Source: Plicaturopsis crispa FD-325 SS-3 (Eukaryota > Basidiomycota > Agaricomycetes > Amylocorticiales > Amylocorticiaceae). Taken from it: a stretch of 64,000 nt of DNA. The position numbers and the translations under genes are program-made. Below the pieces are notes generated by a model. The model did not search any database and was not told where the DNA came from. It saw nothing but the letters and a program-made list of their open reading frames with translations. This document shows positions 1-11,615 of this stretch, piece after piece; the first letter of the stretch is position 1, and every line of letters starts with the position of its first letter. Location of the stretch: the NCBI GenBank assembly GCA_000827205.1, contig KN832560.1, forward strand, positions 1,494,826 through 1,558,825, in the 5' to 3' direction.

Positions 1-2846
1 TCGAACCGTGCTGCGTGTACTTATACGAGGGTGCTCGACGGGGCGAGTAAGGCTGATTGGACCTGGAGAGAGTTGGTCCAGGCCTCCGAAGCTACCGCAC
101 GAGGTCCCATATCAGAGTTGCATTTCTATAAAAGGGCACACCAAAGCGACATTTCTTCTATGAGAAGGCAAAGCGAGTGGCACTCGTTTTCATGCTGCGC
201 AGCAGTACTAGTTGAGAGGTCGCAGAAGGTCACAGATCTAGAGGAGCTCATGAAGGGAGTCGTTGAAGAACAACTTACAGGACAGTTTCAGTTCACGGGA
301 TGAACCACTCAGGGGCTATTTTTCTAAAAGAGGCACGGGCAAATGGCATTCTCTCCCAATTCTCTCTCGTCTTTCTTCAGGTTGGCGCTTCAATGTCTCT
401 CAAGATAGACTCGACACAATATCACATGCGCACTGTATACTGCATCGTTGACTGGATTATCCGACTCGGGGCTATTCCTTAGTCCAGGCGAGAAGTTTAG
501 AGTGCAAAGTGCTCGATAGCTGAATTCGAAGATGTTAACACTGTTTGAATACTAGTAAATGTTTCCGAACGAATAGAAATGTGAAGCTCGTTACCACAAA
601 ATCATGGCTTTGGCTTGGACATGATGTTGAGAGAAAGTGTATTTGTACGAGGAATTGTTGGGAACTCAAGACGGCCGCCAGCGAATGGGGTTCCCAGTAG
701 ATCGACAAATTGAAACAGTTAGACAGCTGTAAGCTGGTGGTGGAGAAAGCACTCCCTGCTACCGGGGTATATAGCACCATTGATGGTCTGTGCACCAAAT
801 TGCACGACGTAGGAGCGATGCACGTCCTACATATTCAAAATAAGTGTTGAACTGGGTTGTTTTCATTCTATTAAAATCATACGCACGCTGGTCACTGTCT
901 CGCGATTGAGCACTCTTCCCTGCTGGCCATACCGCGGGCTTTCCGGGTCGATGACTATGACCAAGCCCTAGAAAAAATGTCAGAATGATGACTGAACACA
1001 CACTACACGGTACCAATGCGTACCGTATAAAATATTTGAGTGTTTGCAGCGAGCATATTGCAGGTGTTTGATGTGTGGCGGGATTCAACAGGGTGTACGA
1101 TGAATCGGGGGAGGATGCGAGTGCGAAATGTGTTGCTGAAGGATGAGAGTGCTGTATACCGTCCTCTTATAAGGGTACTTGCCACAGTCCATGAGCGCTA
1201 TGCAACACGAGTTGAAACCCTATTCTGGCGTGCCAAAGTGAGGGTTCTCTTGCGCGATGGCATCCACGCTTCATGCCCGAGGTCCGCTCGGGCTGTTCGA
1301 AGCCTTCAGTCCCTGTGCATGAGCGCTCAGAGTCAGAAAAGTGGGGTAAGTATAGGTCATCATTTCAAACCTACCGTCTCAGGGAAAACGTTATGAACAT
1401 GCCTCGTAGAAGCAGTCAACTAGTATTGATCGCCGCACTTGAGTAGGTCCCGTCGTATTGTCTCTGCTAGTCGTAGGGAGGAAAACAAGAGATTTCACCA
1501 ACGCAACGACAGCGCGTCGACGGCGTTCTTCAAATTTCAGCCTCGACAAGCAAAATTATGCCAGAGGTTCCGACAGTTTTCGGCGAGCCCATTTTTTTCT
1601 GGGGGTGAGTACTGTTCAGTTCACATCGCGAGTCGCAGGTAAATGCACTACACAGCTTCAATAGGCTCACCGAGCAACGAGTGGCGATCGAATCGGCAGC
1701 ATCTAGGATGCTTGGTAGCCTAGGCCTGGAGAGATTGGCTTGGAATAGCTAGGGACTTCAAGAAATTAGCACTGCAAAACAGAAGAGGAGGATCAGCGTA
1801 TGTCCGGGGTTTCTAGTTCTCCAGTAGGTAGATGTTTTCGGGCTCGTTCTCTTTGACTCGATTCATAGACTTCCTGAGGAAGTTTTGCTGCCGTGACCCA
1901 GGGTCTCCGTAGTATCCCCGACGATGCTGTAGTGGCGACGGAATTTTCCGAGTCAAGGAGCGGGTTTCCAGATAATGCAAAACTTTTTCGTGTTACCGGA
2001 GAGCCGTGCTTTGTGGCACCTGCCTGCATGATTGATCGGTTGCCTGTCGACGCGCACACCAGCGATAAGCCTTCGGTAGGTGCATGGGAGAATGGTTTCA
2101 GAGAAAGAACCCGTGGCCACAGGGCCATGCTGAGGGGAGCTACAGACAGGAAGTAGTAGCATGTTTCAAGAGCTCGGAGTCCATGAAGACAGCAGGGAAT
2201 CGGACTTGCCAGTGGACGGCGGACGCGCGAGCGGCGAAGTACAGTATTATGATTCCGCGGCGTCGGACTTTCAACGCTCCAGCACCCCGAGGTCACTTGA
2301 ACGCCACAAAATTAATGATGTCCGCTCTCTGTCTCCGACGCGTCTTTAGATATTGCTTACCGTGAGTACTCGCTCAAATGCATCGAAAGAAATGCCAACG
2401 TGAAGTTTCACTTATTTAACGAAGTTTTCTAGTACTAAGTCACTACACCTGTTGAGCAGGGATAACGAAGTTCCATACCAAGGCGCAACTACGTCCGTTC
2501 CATTCCCAGAAGCTGCCGAAATCAAGTAAGTCCGCGCTTTTCATGCAGCTGGCACTGATATCGACGATGGCCCTGCATTGCCTCAAAAAAGAGCGTAACA
2601 TCTCGAGCCAGTGCATCTCTCTCACGAGCATCGCCGCTGGTGCCAACATTTCGGATCCAGGCGTCTTTCCCCTTCTATTCTTGTAAGGCTGTATCTCTGT
2701 TACCTATGATTCTGCTTCTGCTTCTATCTCACCACAGCACTGGAATGCCGGTGGCTTCAATCGCCTCACTGGCGCTTGTCTTTTCAGAACGCCACATCGC
2801 TCAGCACTCAGCCTAAAACAGCGACAATCCAAAGCATCACACAAGC
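1..2846. other. No gene supported; upstream flank of the kinase pair
   Basis: Only short open frames occur on both strands. None shows a recognisable domain, and I could not chain them with in-frame splice sites. The last few hundred bases must hold the promoter of the kinase gene that begins at 2847, but no clear TATA box is visible close to its ATG. Confidence 0.5.
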
Positions 2847-4354
2847 ATGGCCGACACCAAGGTAAGATATAATCACGGCTATTGATTACTTTGCACACTG
2901 ATAATCGCTTTCCGGAGTCAAAGCCAAGCCTTCCCGACTCTTTGCGAGACTGGAAGAACGAGCGACGCCATCTTCAATCTTGGGAGCAAATGAGGCCATT
3001 TTTCAAAAGCAAAGGATACGACTTGTACAAGAGAAAAGCAAATGGATCAGGGTGGTCCATTCCTTGGGATACTCCATCCAAACTCCTCCCTGATGGTAAT
3101 GGAATATATGGCTCGCACCGCTATATTCCAGACACCACTGTGGTGCGCTCGTTTTATGTCTTCCATCATAACAAGCTCGTCAAGTAACAAATCGCAACAT
3201 AGCTCTGCCCTGTGGTATGGGCGGCGCGTAACAGGTAAGCTGCTGAGGATTTCTTAGCTTCCGCAAAATTGATGTCCCTGTAGTCGTGGAGAAGATGTCG
3301 TTCTCAAGGTAGTCTCGTGCGGTGAGGAGGGATCAAACGAGCTAGACATACTCAAGTTCCTCTCGCGCGAGCCTTTCAAGTCCGATCCCGACAACCATAC
3401 TGTCCCGGTCCTTGAATTTATCAAATATGAGTCATACACTTTCGTAGTGCTTCCACGGTGGGGAAAATGCGACGAGCCGATTGCTCAAAGCGTTGCAGAG
3501 GTGTTCGACTTCTGTATTCAGGTTGCTCAAGTCAGTGTAATTTGTGCCAATTTGGATGCGAGATGATGTATTCAAAATCGTGACAGGGATTGTCGTTTCT
3601 CCACCGTCACCTCATTGCGCATCTCGTGAGTGTTTATAATGTTATGAATATTGGGAATTATGCTGAATTCACTCCGAAGGATATCGCATTTGAGAACATT
3701 CTGATGAACTTCCTCGGCTACGAGCAGATTCACCGCGACGTTCTGTACTTGGATCTGCGGGGGCGCTTCCCCGTCAAATACAGCCTCATTGACTTCGGAT
3801 ATTCTCGCCGCTTCCCTCAGGATACCCCGCCCTCTGCGCGGCTAGTATCCGACATGTATGCGGGCCGCCCTCACAAAGCGCCGGAACTCGATCTCCGAAA
3901 ACCGTACGACCCTTTCGCTGCCGACGTCTACCAGCTCGGGAAGGTGTTAATATCGTACTTCTATGTGCGTTTCTCCTTACCTTATTTAATTGTTCATAAC
4001 TTGATAACATGGCAACCATTCACCTAGAACTTGACGATCCTGCCGGGATTTTTAAAGCTCGTTCAAGATATGACGGCGGAAGAGAGCGGCCAGCGTATCA
4101 CCATGGCTGAAGTCCATCGAAGACTATGCGAGTTACGCGACGAATGTCCGTGGGATTACAGCTGGAGGACCGTGACAGTACATTTCGTCGCGTGGATGAA
4201 GACTCCGACCGACGACGATGACGCCACAGTGCTACGCCGGTTCATGGCTGCTCAGAAGGAGGAGGAGGAGGAACGATGGCGGAAAGGAGAATACGAAGCA
4301 CAAGCGGACAGACTAGAGCGTGTGGCACTCAAATTGGCCAACACCGAGGTTTGA
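2847..4354 (+). CDS. Fungal-type protein kinase, tandem copy 1
   Basis: Seven exons give 388 aa: 2847-2861, 2918-3139, 3203-3234, 3284-3530, 3587-3625, 3680-3964, 4028-4354. Every junction is GT-AG and in frame; the first exon encodes only five residues. Kinase landmarks in order: a VVLK motif (Lys about 98) for ATP binding, a short HRHLIAHL helix running into DIAFENIL as catalytic loop (Asp about 186), the metal-binding DFG in LIDFGYSRRF (about 223), an APE motif (about 252) and the Asp of the F helix (about 267). All key catalytic residues are present, so it is probably active, although the HRD motif is atypical. There is no signal peptide or membrane segment. The substrate is unknown. It is followed head-to-tail by a close paralogue with the same exon plan. 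This type belongs to kinase-like families expanded in Agaricomycetes; the family is recognised from motifs only. Confidence 0.85.
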
Positions 4355-4674
4355 ACGCTGTCGGGATCCCACGAAGGTGTAGGTGATCCCTAGTTGAGCT
4401 AGTAAGTATACGGCCTTCCTTGCTATCTATGTGGGTGTACTGAAACAAAAGACAGGGTTTTTCGATACAGAGTTGTTCATATGTATACTTGGGAGTCCAG
4501 TATTCGATATTCGATTATCACTCAAGTTTTCTGTGCTCCACAAGCCGACTACATATGTTGCAACGTGTTGCTTCCGTCCTCCGCGGCACAGTCGGACTTT
4601 GAACGTTCAGCTGCAGAGGTGTCCCTGAAGGCTGCGTTGTTCAACGGGTACGATTATCGCATTTCTGATCAGCC
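4355..4674. other. Intergenic spacer between the kinase copies
   Basis: About 320 bp without a supportable gene. It holds the 3' flank of copy 1 and the promoter of copy 2. No obvious TATA box was found. Confidence 0.5.
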
Positions 4675-6123
4675 ATGTCCTACGCTAACACTTCCCCGGA
4701 CTTGCGTCCGTCTCTTCCTGATTCCTTACAAGCGTGGAAGACAAATCAAGGAAAGCTTGAATATTGGGAGCAGATGCGGCCATTCTTTAGGAGCAAGGGC
4801 TACGAGTTGTATAAGAGAAAAGCGCTTGACCCACTAGTATGTGTTCCTTGGGACACTCCAGAAGATCTCCCGCACAATGGACGCGGAGTGTATGGCTCGC
4901 TCCAGTATGTTCCCGAGTTCACCGGGGTGTGTCGGTTTTTATTCCATGCCATCTTTTCGCGGGAATAACAAGTCGTAACACAGGGGTGCGCTCAAGTATG
5001 GGGCGCGCGCAGCAGGTAAGTTACCTGGTCTCGTTTTCACTTCTCAACATCTCACGTCCCCTTAGACTAGGAGAACACGTCGCTATCAAGGTCATATCTT
5101 GTGGCGAGGAGGGCTCGAGCGAACTGGATATGTTGAAATTCCTTTCGCGCGAGCCTGCCAAGTCTGATCCGGACAATCATACCCTCCCAGTTATTGAATT
5201 CATTGAGCTCGAATCGTGGCATTTTGCAGTCTTTCCGCAATGGGGAAAGTGTGATCTGCCTCCGTTTCAGACAGCTGCCCAGGTGCTCGATTTCTGCATA
5301 CAAATTGCGCAGGTCAGTGCTTATATCGCCACCTCGAGTCATAGATGTTTTGACCAAGGCCATGCCAGCGATTGTCATTTTTCCACCGTCATCTCATCGC
5401 GCATCTCGTGAGTGACGATATATACTACGCATGGCTGGCCATGCAATCGTTATTGACCCGCCGGTTAGGACATAGCTTTCGAAAATATCCTCATGAACCT
5501 GTTCGGTTACGAGCAGGTTCACGAGCGCATGCTGCGCTTGAACATCCGGAATCGCTTCCCTCTCATATACAGCCTAATTGACTTTGGATATTCCCGCCGC
5601 TTCCTTCCGTCCTCTGCGCGGCTAGTATCCGACATGTATGCAGGCCGCCCTCACAAAGCTCCCGAACTCGATCTTAAAAAGCCGTACGACCCCTTCGCTG
5701 CCGACGTGTACCAGCTCGGCAAGGTGTTCATATCCTATTTCTATGTACGTTGTTCCTCTCGGTACCTTGACCGATAGTAGCTCATACAAGCTTGTGCAGA
5801 ATCTAACGGTGCTGCCTGAATTCTTATCCATTATTCAGGACATGACGGCGGAGGAGAGTGGGATGCGAATCACCATGGCCGAGGCAGAGCGAAGACTTTG
5901 CAAACTGCGCGACGAGGTCCCGCAGAATGTCGTCCAGAGGGGCATAACGGTGCATTTCGTAGGATGGGCGAATACCCCACCGGACGCTGAAGTCGCCAAA
6001 GGGCTGCGCGAGTATATGGCCTCTGAAAAGGCTAAAGATGACGAGCACATGCAGAACTGTGAGCACACTTCACGGGAAAGATATATAGAAAACATATCGT
6101 TGGCAGATCTTTCAGCTGTATAA
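4675..6123 (+). CDS. Fungal-type protein kinase, tandem copy 2
   Basis: Six exons give 389 aa: 4675-4926, 4984-5015, 5066-5312, 5369-5407, 5469-5744, 5800-6123. It is a clear paralogue of the gene at 2847. Three consecutive exons have exactly the same lengths in both copies (32, 247 and 39 bases) and the same phases, which shows tandem duplication after the introns were in place. Kinase motifs are retained: VAIK, an acidic helix C, DIAFENIL catalytic loop, DFG in LIDFGYSRRF, the APE motif and the C-lobe. The main differences are loss of the tiny five-codon first exon and a three-codon deletion after DFG. No signal peptide is seen. The C-terminal tail is acidic and diverged from copy 1. Substrate unknown; likely a cytosolic Ser/Thr-type kinase. 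Confidence 0.85.
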
Positions 6124-6408
6124 CCCCTTCTTGTACACCGACGTCGACGTTTGATCTCTCGCCCCAGACTATGAATTGTATCTGCTAGCATAACACATAT
6201 GTACACCACGAGTGCACGACGAGCTCGAGGCTCAGGACGCGAACGTACCTTGATATCAGCATGACTACAATGGATACAATTAAAACGCTCAAAATCGAGA
6301 TAAAGGGTAATGATATACAGCAAGACGAGTACTAATGTACACACCGTCGTCAATTGACCTATGTCGACGCCGATAGCAGCCTCGAGGAGCCGCAAACCGA
6401 CGGCCAAT
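6124..6408. other. Convergent intergenic spacer
   Basis: The 3' ends of kinase copy 2 (+) and ATG15 (-) face each other here. No gene is supported. Confidence 0.5.
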
Positions 6409-7953
6409 CTATATTCCCGAAAGTGACTTATTATAATCGCCGTACTCCCAATTGAAACAGTCCTACACAGCTGTCAGCGCATGCTCGACTGGCAGCTGGC
6501 CTGATAGTACTCACGAAGCAATCCTCCTCCGGCTCTGCGAGGGGCACCGTGCGCCCCTCGGCGTGCGGCCAGTCCTCCGCGAGCAGCTTCTCGATGACGA
6601 CCTTGATCCCGTGCGTGCGGCTGTCGACGCTCCAGCCGAGCTTCGACACCGTATCGTAGCGCACGACCTTGCCCAGATGGCATCTGTAACGCGCACCAAT
6701 TAGCTTAAATGTGGGTAGCGTGCAGGATTGACGGGGCGTACCGTGATTCCATGGCGTAGCCACCTATGCCGCAGATCGAGGTGACGCCAGTGCAGGTGCC
6801 CATGGCGAGCGGGTCAGCGGTGTGCAAAACGTGTGTTATGTGCTGCGTAGATGGCTGCAGAGGATATATTAGCTGTCAGATCATCTGAAAGGTTGTTTTG
6901 GGTCGTACAGGAGATGGGAGATGAAGGCGGGTTGCAGCGAGCTTCTCGCCTGGGGCTTCGAAGGCCACCACGGGGGCACCAAAAGTCGCGCCCAAAAGAG
7001 ACGCCAGCGAGCCACCAAGTGAGTGCCCTGTTTCCCCGTTAGACAAGGAGTACACAAGAGGTCGGCGGGAATACACACCTATTAACCAGATATTCGCCTC
7101 GGGATACATGTATGTAAGATTATTGTAAAGATTCTGCAGAATACTTTAGTTGGAGTTGGGTGGTATAGCAGGTTCACGTACAGTGCCGATCGGATAGAAC
7201 AAGCTGTCCTCGATGAGGGACCGCTCGACACATGTCTGGTCGCACTTGTATCCGCCCGAGTAGCAGTCGCAGACCGGATACCACGTGGGTCCAACGCGCG
7301 CGCAACAGCACGAAAAGAGGAGGTTGTCGTTCAGCTTGTCTTTCTTCACTGTGGGCCCGCCTCCGCCGACTGCCCAACCAGCAGATGTGCCCTTCACAGA
7401 GACAGCCACTGTGCTGTTGTCGCTCGACACGAAGACGTGCCCGCGGAACCCGTCTGCGTCTGGTTCCCATCCGTACGGATAGCTCTGTAGATTCCGAACA
7501 ATTAGAAAACCTAAGCTACGAGTGTGATGGACTCACTGCGTTCCAATCGTCGCCTAGAGTGTACCAGTCCTTCTCCTGCGGGTCCGAGTAATACGCGTTG
7601 CTCGTCATCTTCGCCAACGTCAAAAGTGTCTGCCGGTCATCGACGTTAGGTCCGTCAACTTCCACTTCATCCCATCGCAATATCTCGCTTTCCAGATTCC
7701 AAAGCGAGCGGAATCGGGCGCTCGAGAACGCGGAGAAGGACGAAGGCCTGTGTGCGCGGATGCGACGCGTGTTGACATTGTAAGTTTCTTGAACCAGGGC
7801 GTTAGAAGAAACCACGTCAGAGAGCAGTATCCGTGAGTCGTTAGATACGCCGTGCTCGTGTCGTAGCTGGAATCGCAGCGGTGCGGGTATCTCCTTTGTC
7901 CATAAGAAAGTTCCAAGTAGGAGACGTAGGGCTGTAGGAACCAAATCAAACAT
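6409..7953 (-). CDS. ATG15: Autophagy lipase ATG15
   Basis: Seven exons on the minus strand give 409 aa: 7953-7537, 7484-7182, 7133-7079, 7027-6909, 6854-6742, 6683-6515, 6462-6409, all GT-AG and in frame. ATG15 is a class-3 lipase of the vacuole that breaks down autophagic-body and multivesicular-body membranes. The nucleophile elbow GHSLGG (Ser about 261) is formed across a splice junction. Also visible are a conserved cysteine-rich [16 protein letters not shown] stretch, an HTADP motif, and the C-terminal [10 protein letters not shown] block typical of the family. The N-terminus has a short hydrophobic stretch (about residues 6-18) consistent with the signal anchor expected for MVB/vacuole delivery. 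It lacks the long Ser-rich C-terminal extension of some fungal homologues and ends seven residues after the DY motif. It is transcribed divergently from the F-box gene. Confidence 0.92.
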
Positions 7954-8357
7954 TGTGATTATAAGACATCGACAGGATTTGTGGATCGTTTAATCCCGAT
8001 GTTTCGCGTCGGATGTAACAGAGATGAGAAGGGAATACGGAATCGAGGCGCGGTGCGAGGTGGTAGAAAGCAAGCAAGCTGCGACGCTAAGTACCAGCCA
8101 CGGCCCGTGCTGATTGGGAGAATTAGCCCCTGAATCCTCTTGCTCCCGAGTCTCCAATTTCAAACCAAAATTGAAGAAATCAGCGATTTCATAGCTCTAA
8201 CCTCGAGGGTCCGTGACCGTAAACGTTCCCGTTAACTTGCTCATATACGGTGAAGTATTCATTGCGTCTATTTGGCCCTAGGGTGCGTGTGCTGACATAT
8301 TTATAGAGCCTAAACTCGGCTCAGTGCACAAGCCGTTCTGACTGCTACGGTGGTGGC
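7954..8357. promoter_or_regulatory. Divergent promoter region of ATG15 and the F-box gene
   Basis: 404 bp separate the two start codons. On the plus strand a TTTATAG box at 8300-8306 lies about 52 bp before the F-box ATG. No clear TATA box is seen on the ATG15 side. Confidence 0.4.
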
Positions 8358-9878
8358 ATGCCTAGTAACAGCATGCACGACCAGCCGCAGCCCACTACAA
8401 CTGTGCCCCAGACGGAACATGTAGTAATTCCATCCTCGGCGGGAACGGAGAATGTACCTCGCTTGCCCACTGGAATTGGCCATCTCCCTACCGAACTTCT
8501 CTACGCGATCTTCAGACAGGTCTTCTGGTTGGCGCGCGAAGAAGTGGGACAGATGGCCCACTCCCCGTCTACTGCAGAGCAGACCAATTCGTCAAACTGG
8601 CATGGCAATCTTGACCTGCATTCGCCGTCCTTATTCCCATACGCGATTTCCAATGTTTGCCGATTGTGGCGAGACATAATGGCGGACGTTCCAATGTATT
8701 GGACACGACTTGTCGTCTATGCTGGCAGTGCCGAAACCACCAATCCTTCCATCCAGTCACAGCTTAGGTGGTCTGGGGACCTTCCTTTTAGCTTTACCGT
8801 CATTCGCCGTGAACGAGACAATAGCGACCTCCCAGATCTCGAAAGGGCACACATGGCAGCCATCATGGCCCTTCTAAAACCCCACGTCCACCACGCGTGT
8901 ATGATTCAATTCAATGCTCTCTATTCTACGTCTCTACCTCCGCTACGCGGCAACCTCGTAGGAACAGCGTCACAGCTCTATGAGCTGAGATTGGAATCGG
9001 AGTTATCAGGCGACGGAATTGATGTTTGTGCCAATATAGACACGAATGCGACGCTATTCTTCCGGTGTCCTCATCTCCGCACCCTTGACCTCGATGGCAA
9101 TAACTTTCGCGACGCAGTCAAGCACCAATGGCTCAAGTCATTTGGGGACGTACATGGCATTATTGTCTCTCGCCTAGAAGACCCAATCTCCCTGAAAGAC
9201 AGCCTTTCTGCGCTACAGATGCTTCACAAGTTGATGACACTCGAACTCCGCAATATTGCATTCTCCCTGGACACTCCTCCGCAGCCAGACACAATACACT
9301 TCCCTGGGCTGTCGTACATCACCTTTGACCACCTCGATGGCGACGCCGTGCAGGTCATCTTGCGTTCTATCAATGATGCCCATTACAGCGAGGTTGTAAT
9401 TGCTGAATGCTCCCTCTCTCGGATACGCGACCCAAACTTCGATTGGGCACATCGGCTCTTCCTGCGCGATATCGGCTCCGAGGAGGCCCTCATTCCATTC
9501 CTGCTGCGCTGGAGCTCCCGTGATGTAAACAGCGGACCGTATGAGCTCAGCTTCAAGCGCTGCCCATCTTTCACGAACTCGACGTTGCGCTCTATGTCGA
9601 CAGGCGGGGCAATGAACGACCATTGGGTGTGCCCTGCACTCACAGATATCGAGGTTATCGAGTGCCACAACTTCTCCGCAAAGTACCTTAGGAGGATGGT
9701 CAGGATGCGGCAAAATGCATCCGACATGCAGGATACAGAGGACGATACACTACCGGGGGATAACGATATCGTGTCCTACATCGAAACCGTCACCATCTCC
9801 GGATGCGGACCCATCTTGACCGAGAAAGACCAAGACTGGTTCAGAAGTAATCTCGACGGATTCTATTACAGTGTTTGA
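8358..9878 (+). CDS. F-box protein with LRR-like C-terminal region
   Basis: An intronless 506-aa gene, which is unusual in this intron-rich window but common for Agaricomycete F-box genes. An F-box-like segment starts near residue 41 (GHLPTELLYAIFRQVF) and continues to an ISNVCRLWRDI...PMYWTRL stretch near residue 95, the usual form of the F-box in these expanded families. The rest holds leucine-rich segments at irregular spacing that resemble degenerate LRRs. The expected role is a substrate receptor of an SCF ubiquitin ligase that binds Skp1 through the F-box. The target cannot be predicted. No signal peptide or membrane segment. Confidence 0.85.
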   Translation: MPSNSMHDQPQPTTTVPQTEHVVIPSSAGTENVPRLPTGIGHLPTELLYAIFRQVFWLAREEVGQMAHSPSTAEQTNSSNWHGNLDLHSPSLFPYAISNVCRLWRDIMADVPMYWTRLVVYAGSAETTNPSIQSQLRWSGDLPFSFTVIRRERDNSDLPDLERAHMAAIMALLKPHVHHACMIQFNALYSTSLPPLRGNLVGTASQLYELRLESELSGDGIDVCANIDTNATLFFRCPHLRTLDLDGNNFRDAVKHQWLKSFGDVHGIIVSRLEDPISLKDSLSALQMLHKLMTLELRNIAFSLDTPPQPDTIHFPGLSYITFDHLDGDAVQVILRSINDAHYSEVVIAECSLSRIRDPNFDWAHRLFLRDIGSEEALIPFLLRWSSRDVNSGPYELSFKRCPSFTNSTLRSMSTGGAMNDHWVCPALTDIEVIECHNFSAKYLRRMVRMRQNASDMQDTEDDTLPGDNDIVSYIETVTISGCGPILTEKDQDWFRSNLDGFYYSV

Positions 9879-10352
9879 TGAGACGCTCGGCCGTGACAGT
9901 GGATAGACGGTGTGTACATCATGTCCTCTCGCTCGCATCGTGTTGCTCAACGAACGTCCTCAGAAACATAGAAAATAACCTGGCGTAGTGGGATACTGAT
10001 GGTCCTCGCTATCTCTGCAAAACGGCGCAGAAATGAGTCGTGCTCAGAGACGGACACCGATCGAAATGCTTTCTCTCCCTCAATCAACCGCCAAAGTATG
10101 CATTTACCGACACTCGAATCGTGGTTAGAGCTTCACGCTCGCAAAGGTGTTATGGAGATACATTACTGAACAACGCGCAGTGACAGCGTGCTAGCTATTC
10201 TGAAATGTTGGTGTGCCACCCAGCTCGATTCTGCATAGACCATACGCTTCAATCAAATTTGTTCTGCCGATAATTGTACACAGTCATTGCGGGGTACTCC
10301 GCATCGGTTGAAAGATTGTTTGACGCCCATATCACCCCGCTTCTCTTCGTGC
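9879..10352. other. Convergent spacer, nothing recognised
   Basis: About 470 bp between the ends of the F-box gene (+) and reductase copy A (-). No coding stretch, repeat or RNA gene is seen. Confidence 0.5.
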
Positions 10353-11615
10353 TTAGGCCGTTTCCTGGGGGCGAACGACCAGCTTACGTCCACTGACTTT
10401 GTTCGCCTTGAGTTTCTCGAGGCCAGACGGAATGCCGGCTAGTCCCTCAGGGAGGACCCCGACTTGGTTGGGCTGCATGAGGCAAGAATTAGCCGCGAAT
10501 CAGATATCATGAATAACGAGTCCTACCTTGATCAAGCCCTCGCTGAGCAGCGCCGTCAGGCGCGCGTACAAACTGACGCCCAGCTTCTTGTTCGGCGGCA
10601 AGTTGACATTGCCAACAACGTTCACCACGGAGACATCCTTCCCCTCCGTCTCCTTGAAGGACTTGGGCAGGGTGAGGACGAGAGTCCCGGAGGGTGCGAG
10701 GGCGTCGTACGCGATCTGCTCGGTGTCGGCGTTTGAGATCGCGTCATAAGCGACGGTGACCGGAGCACCTGCGCTCTTCATGATAGCGGCGGCGATCTCA
10801 GCCGCGGGGAGATTGCGGTCGATGACGTGAGTGGCACCGAGGGAGGTGAGGAGAGACGCGTGCGCGGGTGAGGCAGTAGCGATAATGGACGAGAATCCAG
10901 ATAGCTTGGCAAGCTGGATGGCTGCATTTGACGACGATGAGCATTTGAGATTAGAGCAACTGAAAAAGACACGGACCGTATTGTCCAACGGACGAAGACC
11001 CGCCAGATATGAAGATCGATTTGCCGGCATACTTGCCACGGCCGGCCTCCTCCCATGCATACTCTAGGCCAGCACCGTTGCCGTTGTTGTAGAGACCCAC
11101 CGCGGCAGTGGAGAGTCCCAGAGGGATAGACGCAGCTTGATCAAATGAAATGTTCTCAGGCAGCTTAGTGAAAGAATATGTTCAGAGAACGCTCCTATTG
11201 GTCTTCGAGACAACTGCATACCTTTGCAACGAGATCAGCCGATACGAGCGTGTATTGCTGGAAGGTGGCTTTGTCGTTGGTGAAGAAGCCTGGGTGAACC
11301 CTTTGTGTGTTTGGTAGCGTTAACAAAAAGCGCGCACAGGAAGATCATGGAAGCTTACACTCGGTCGCCCTTCTTGAATGCGGTCACGCCTTCGCCGACC
11401 GCCTCGACAGTGCCGGACGAGTCTGTCCCAAGTAAGGCCGGGAAGACCTCAATGAGGAAACCGAACGCATGTATTTTCCAGTCGACCGGGTTGAGAGCCG
11501 TCGCGAGTACTTTGACAAGCAATTCGCCAGGGCCGGGTTGCTGAATATCCTTCGGGCCAACCTCGAAAGCACCTTGCTTGCTCTTGAGCCACAAAGCCTT
11601 CTGTTGAGAGGACAT
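10353..11615 (-). CDS. Zinc-independent MDR oxidoreductase (enoyl-reductase-like), copy A
   Basis: Five exons on the minus strand give 345 aa: 11615-11359, 11300-11222, 11163-10977, 10921-10527, 10472-10353. The N-terminal GroES-like domain carries ALNPVDWK and LGTDSSGTVEAVGEGV; the Rossmann domain carries the nucleotide-binding loop SGGSSSVGQYAIQLAKLSG, split by an intron within QYA. No structural or catalytic zinc-ligand cysteine cluster is seen. This is the medium-chain dehydrogenase/reductase type that includes quinone oxidoreductases and the fungal trans-enoyl reductases (ToxD/LovC-like). The reaction would be NADPH-dependent reduction of an activated double bond or quinone. No polyketide synthase or other pathway gene is nearby, so a stand-alone detoxification role is more likely than a biosynthetic one. 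Paralogous to the next gene upstream in its transcription direction (12856-14120), with the same exon plan. Confidence 0.88.
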
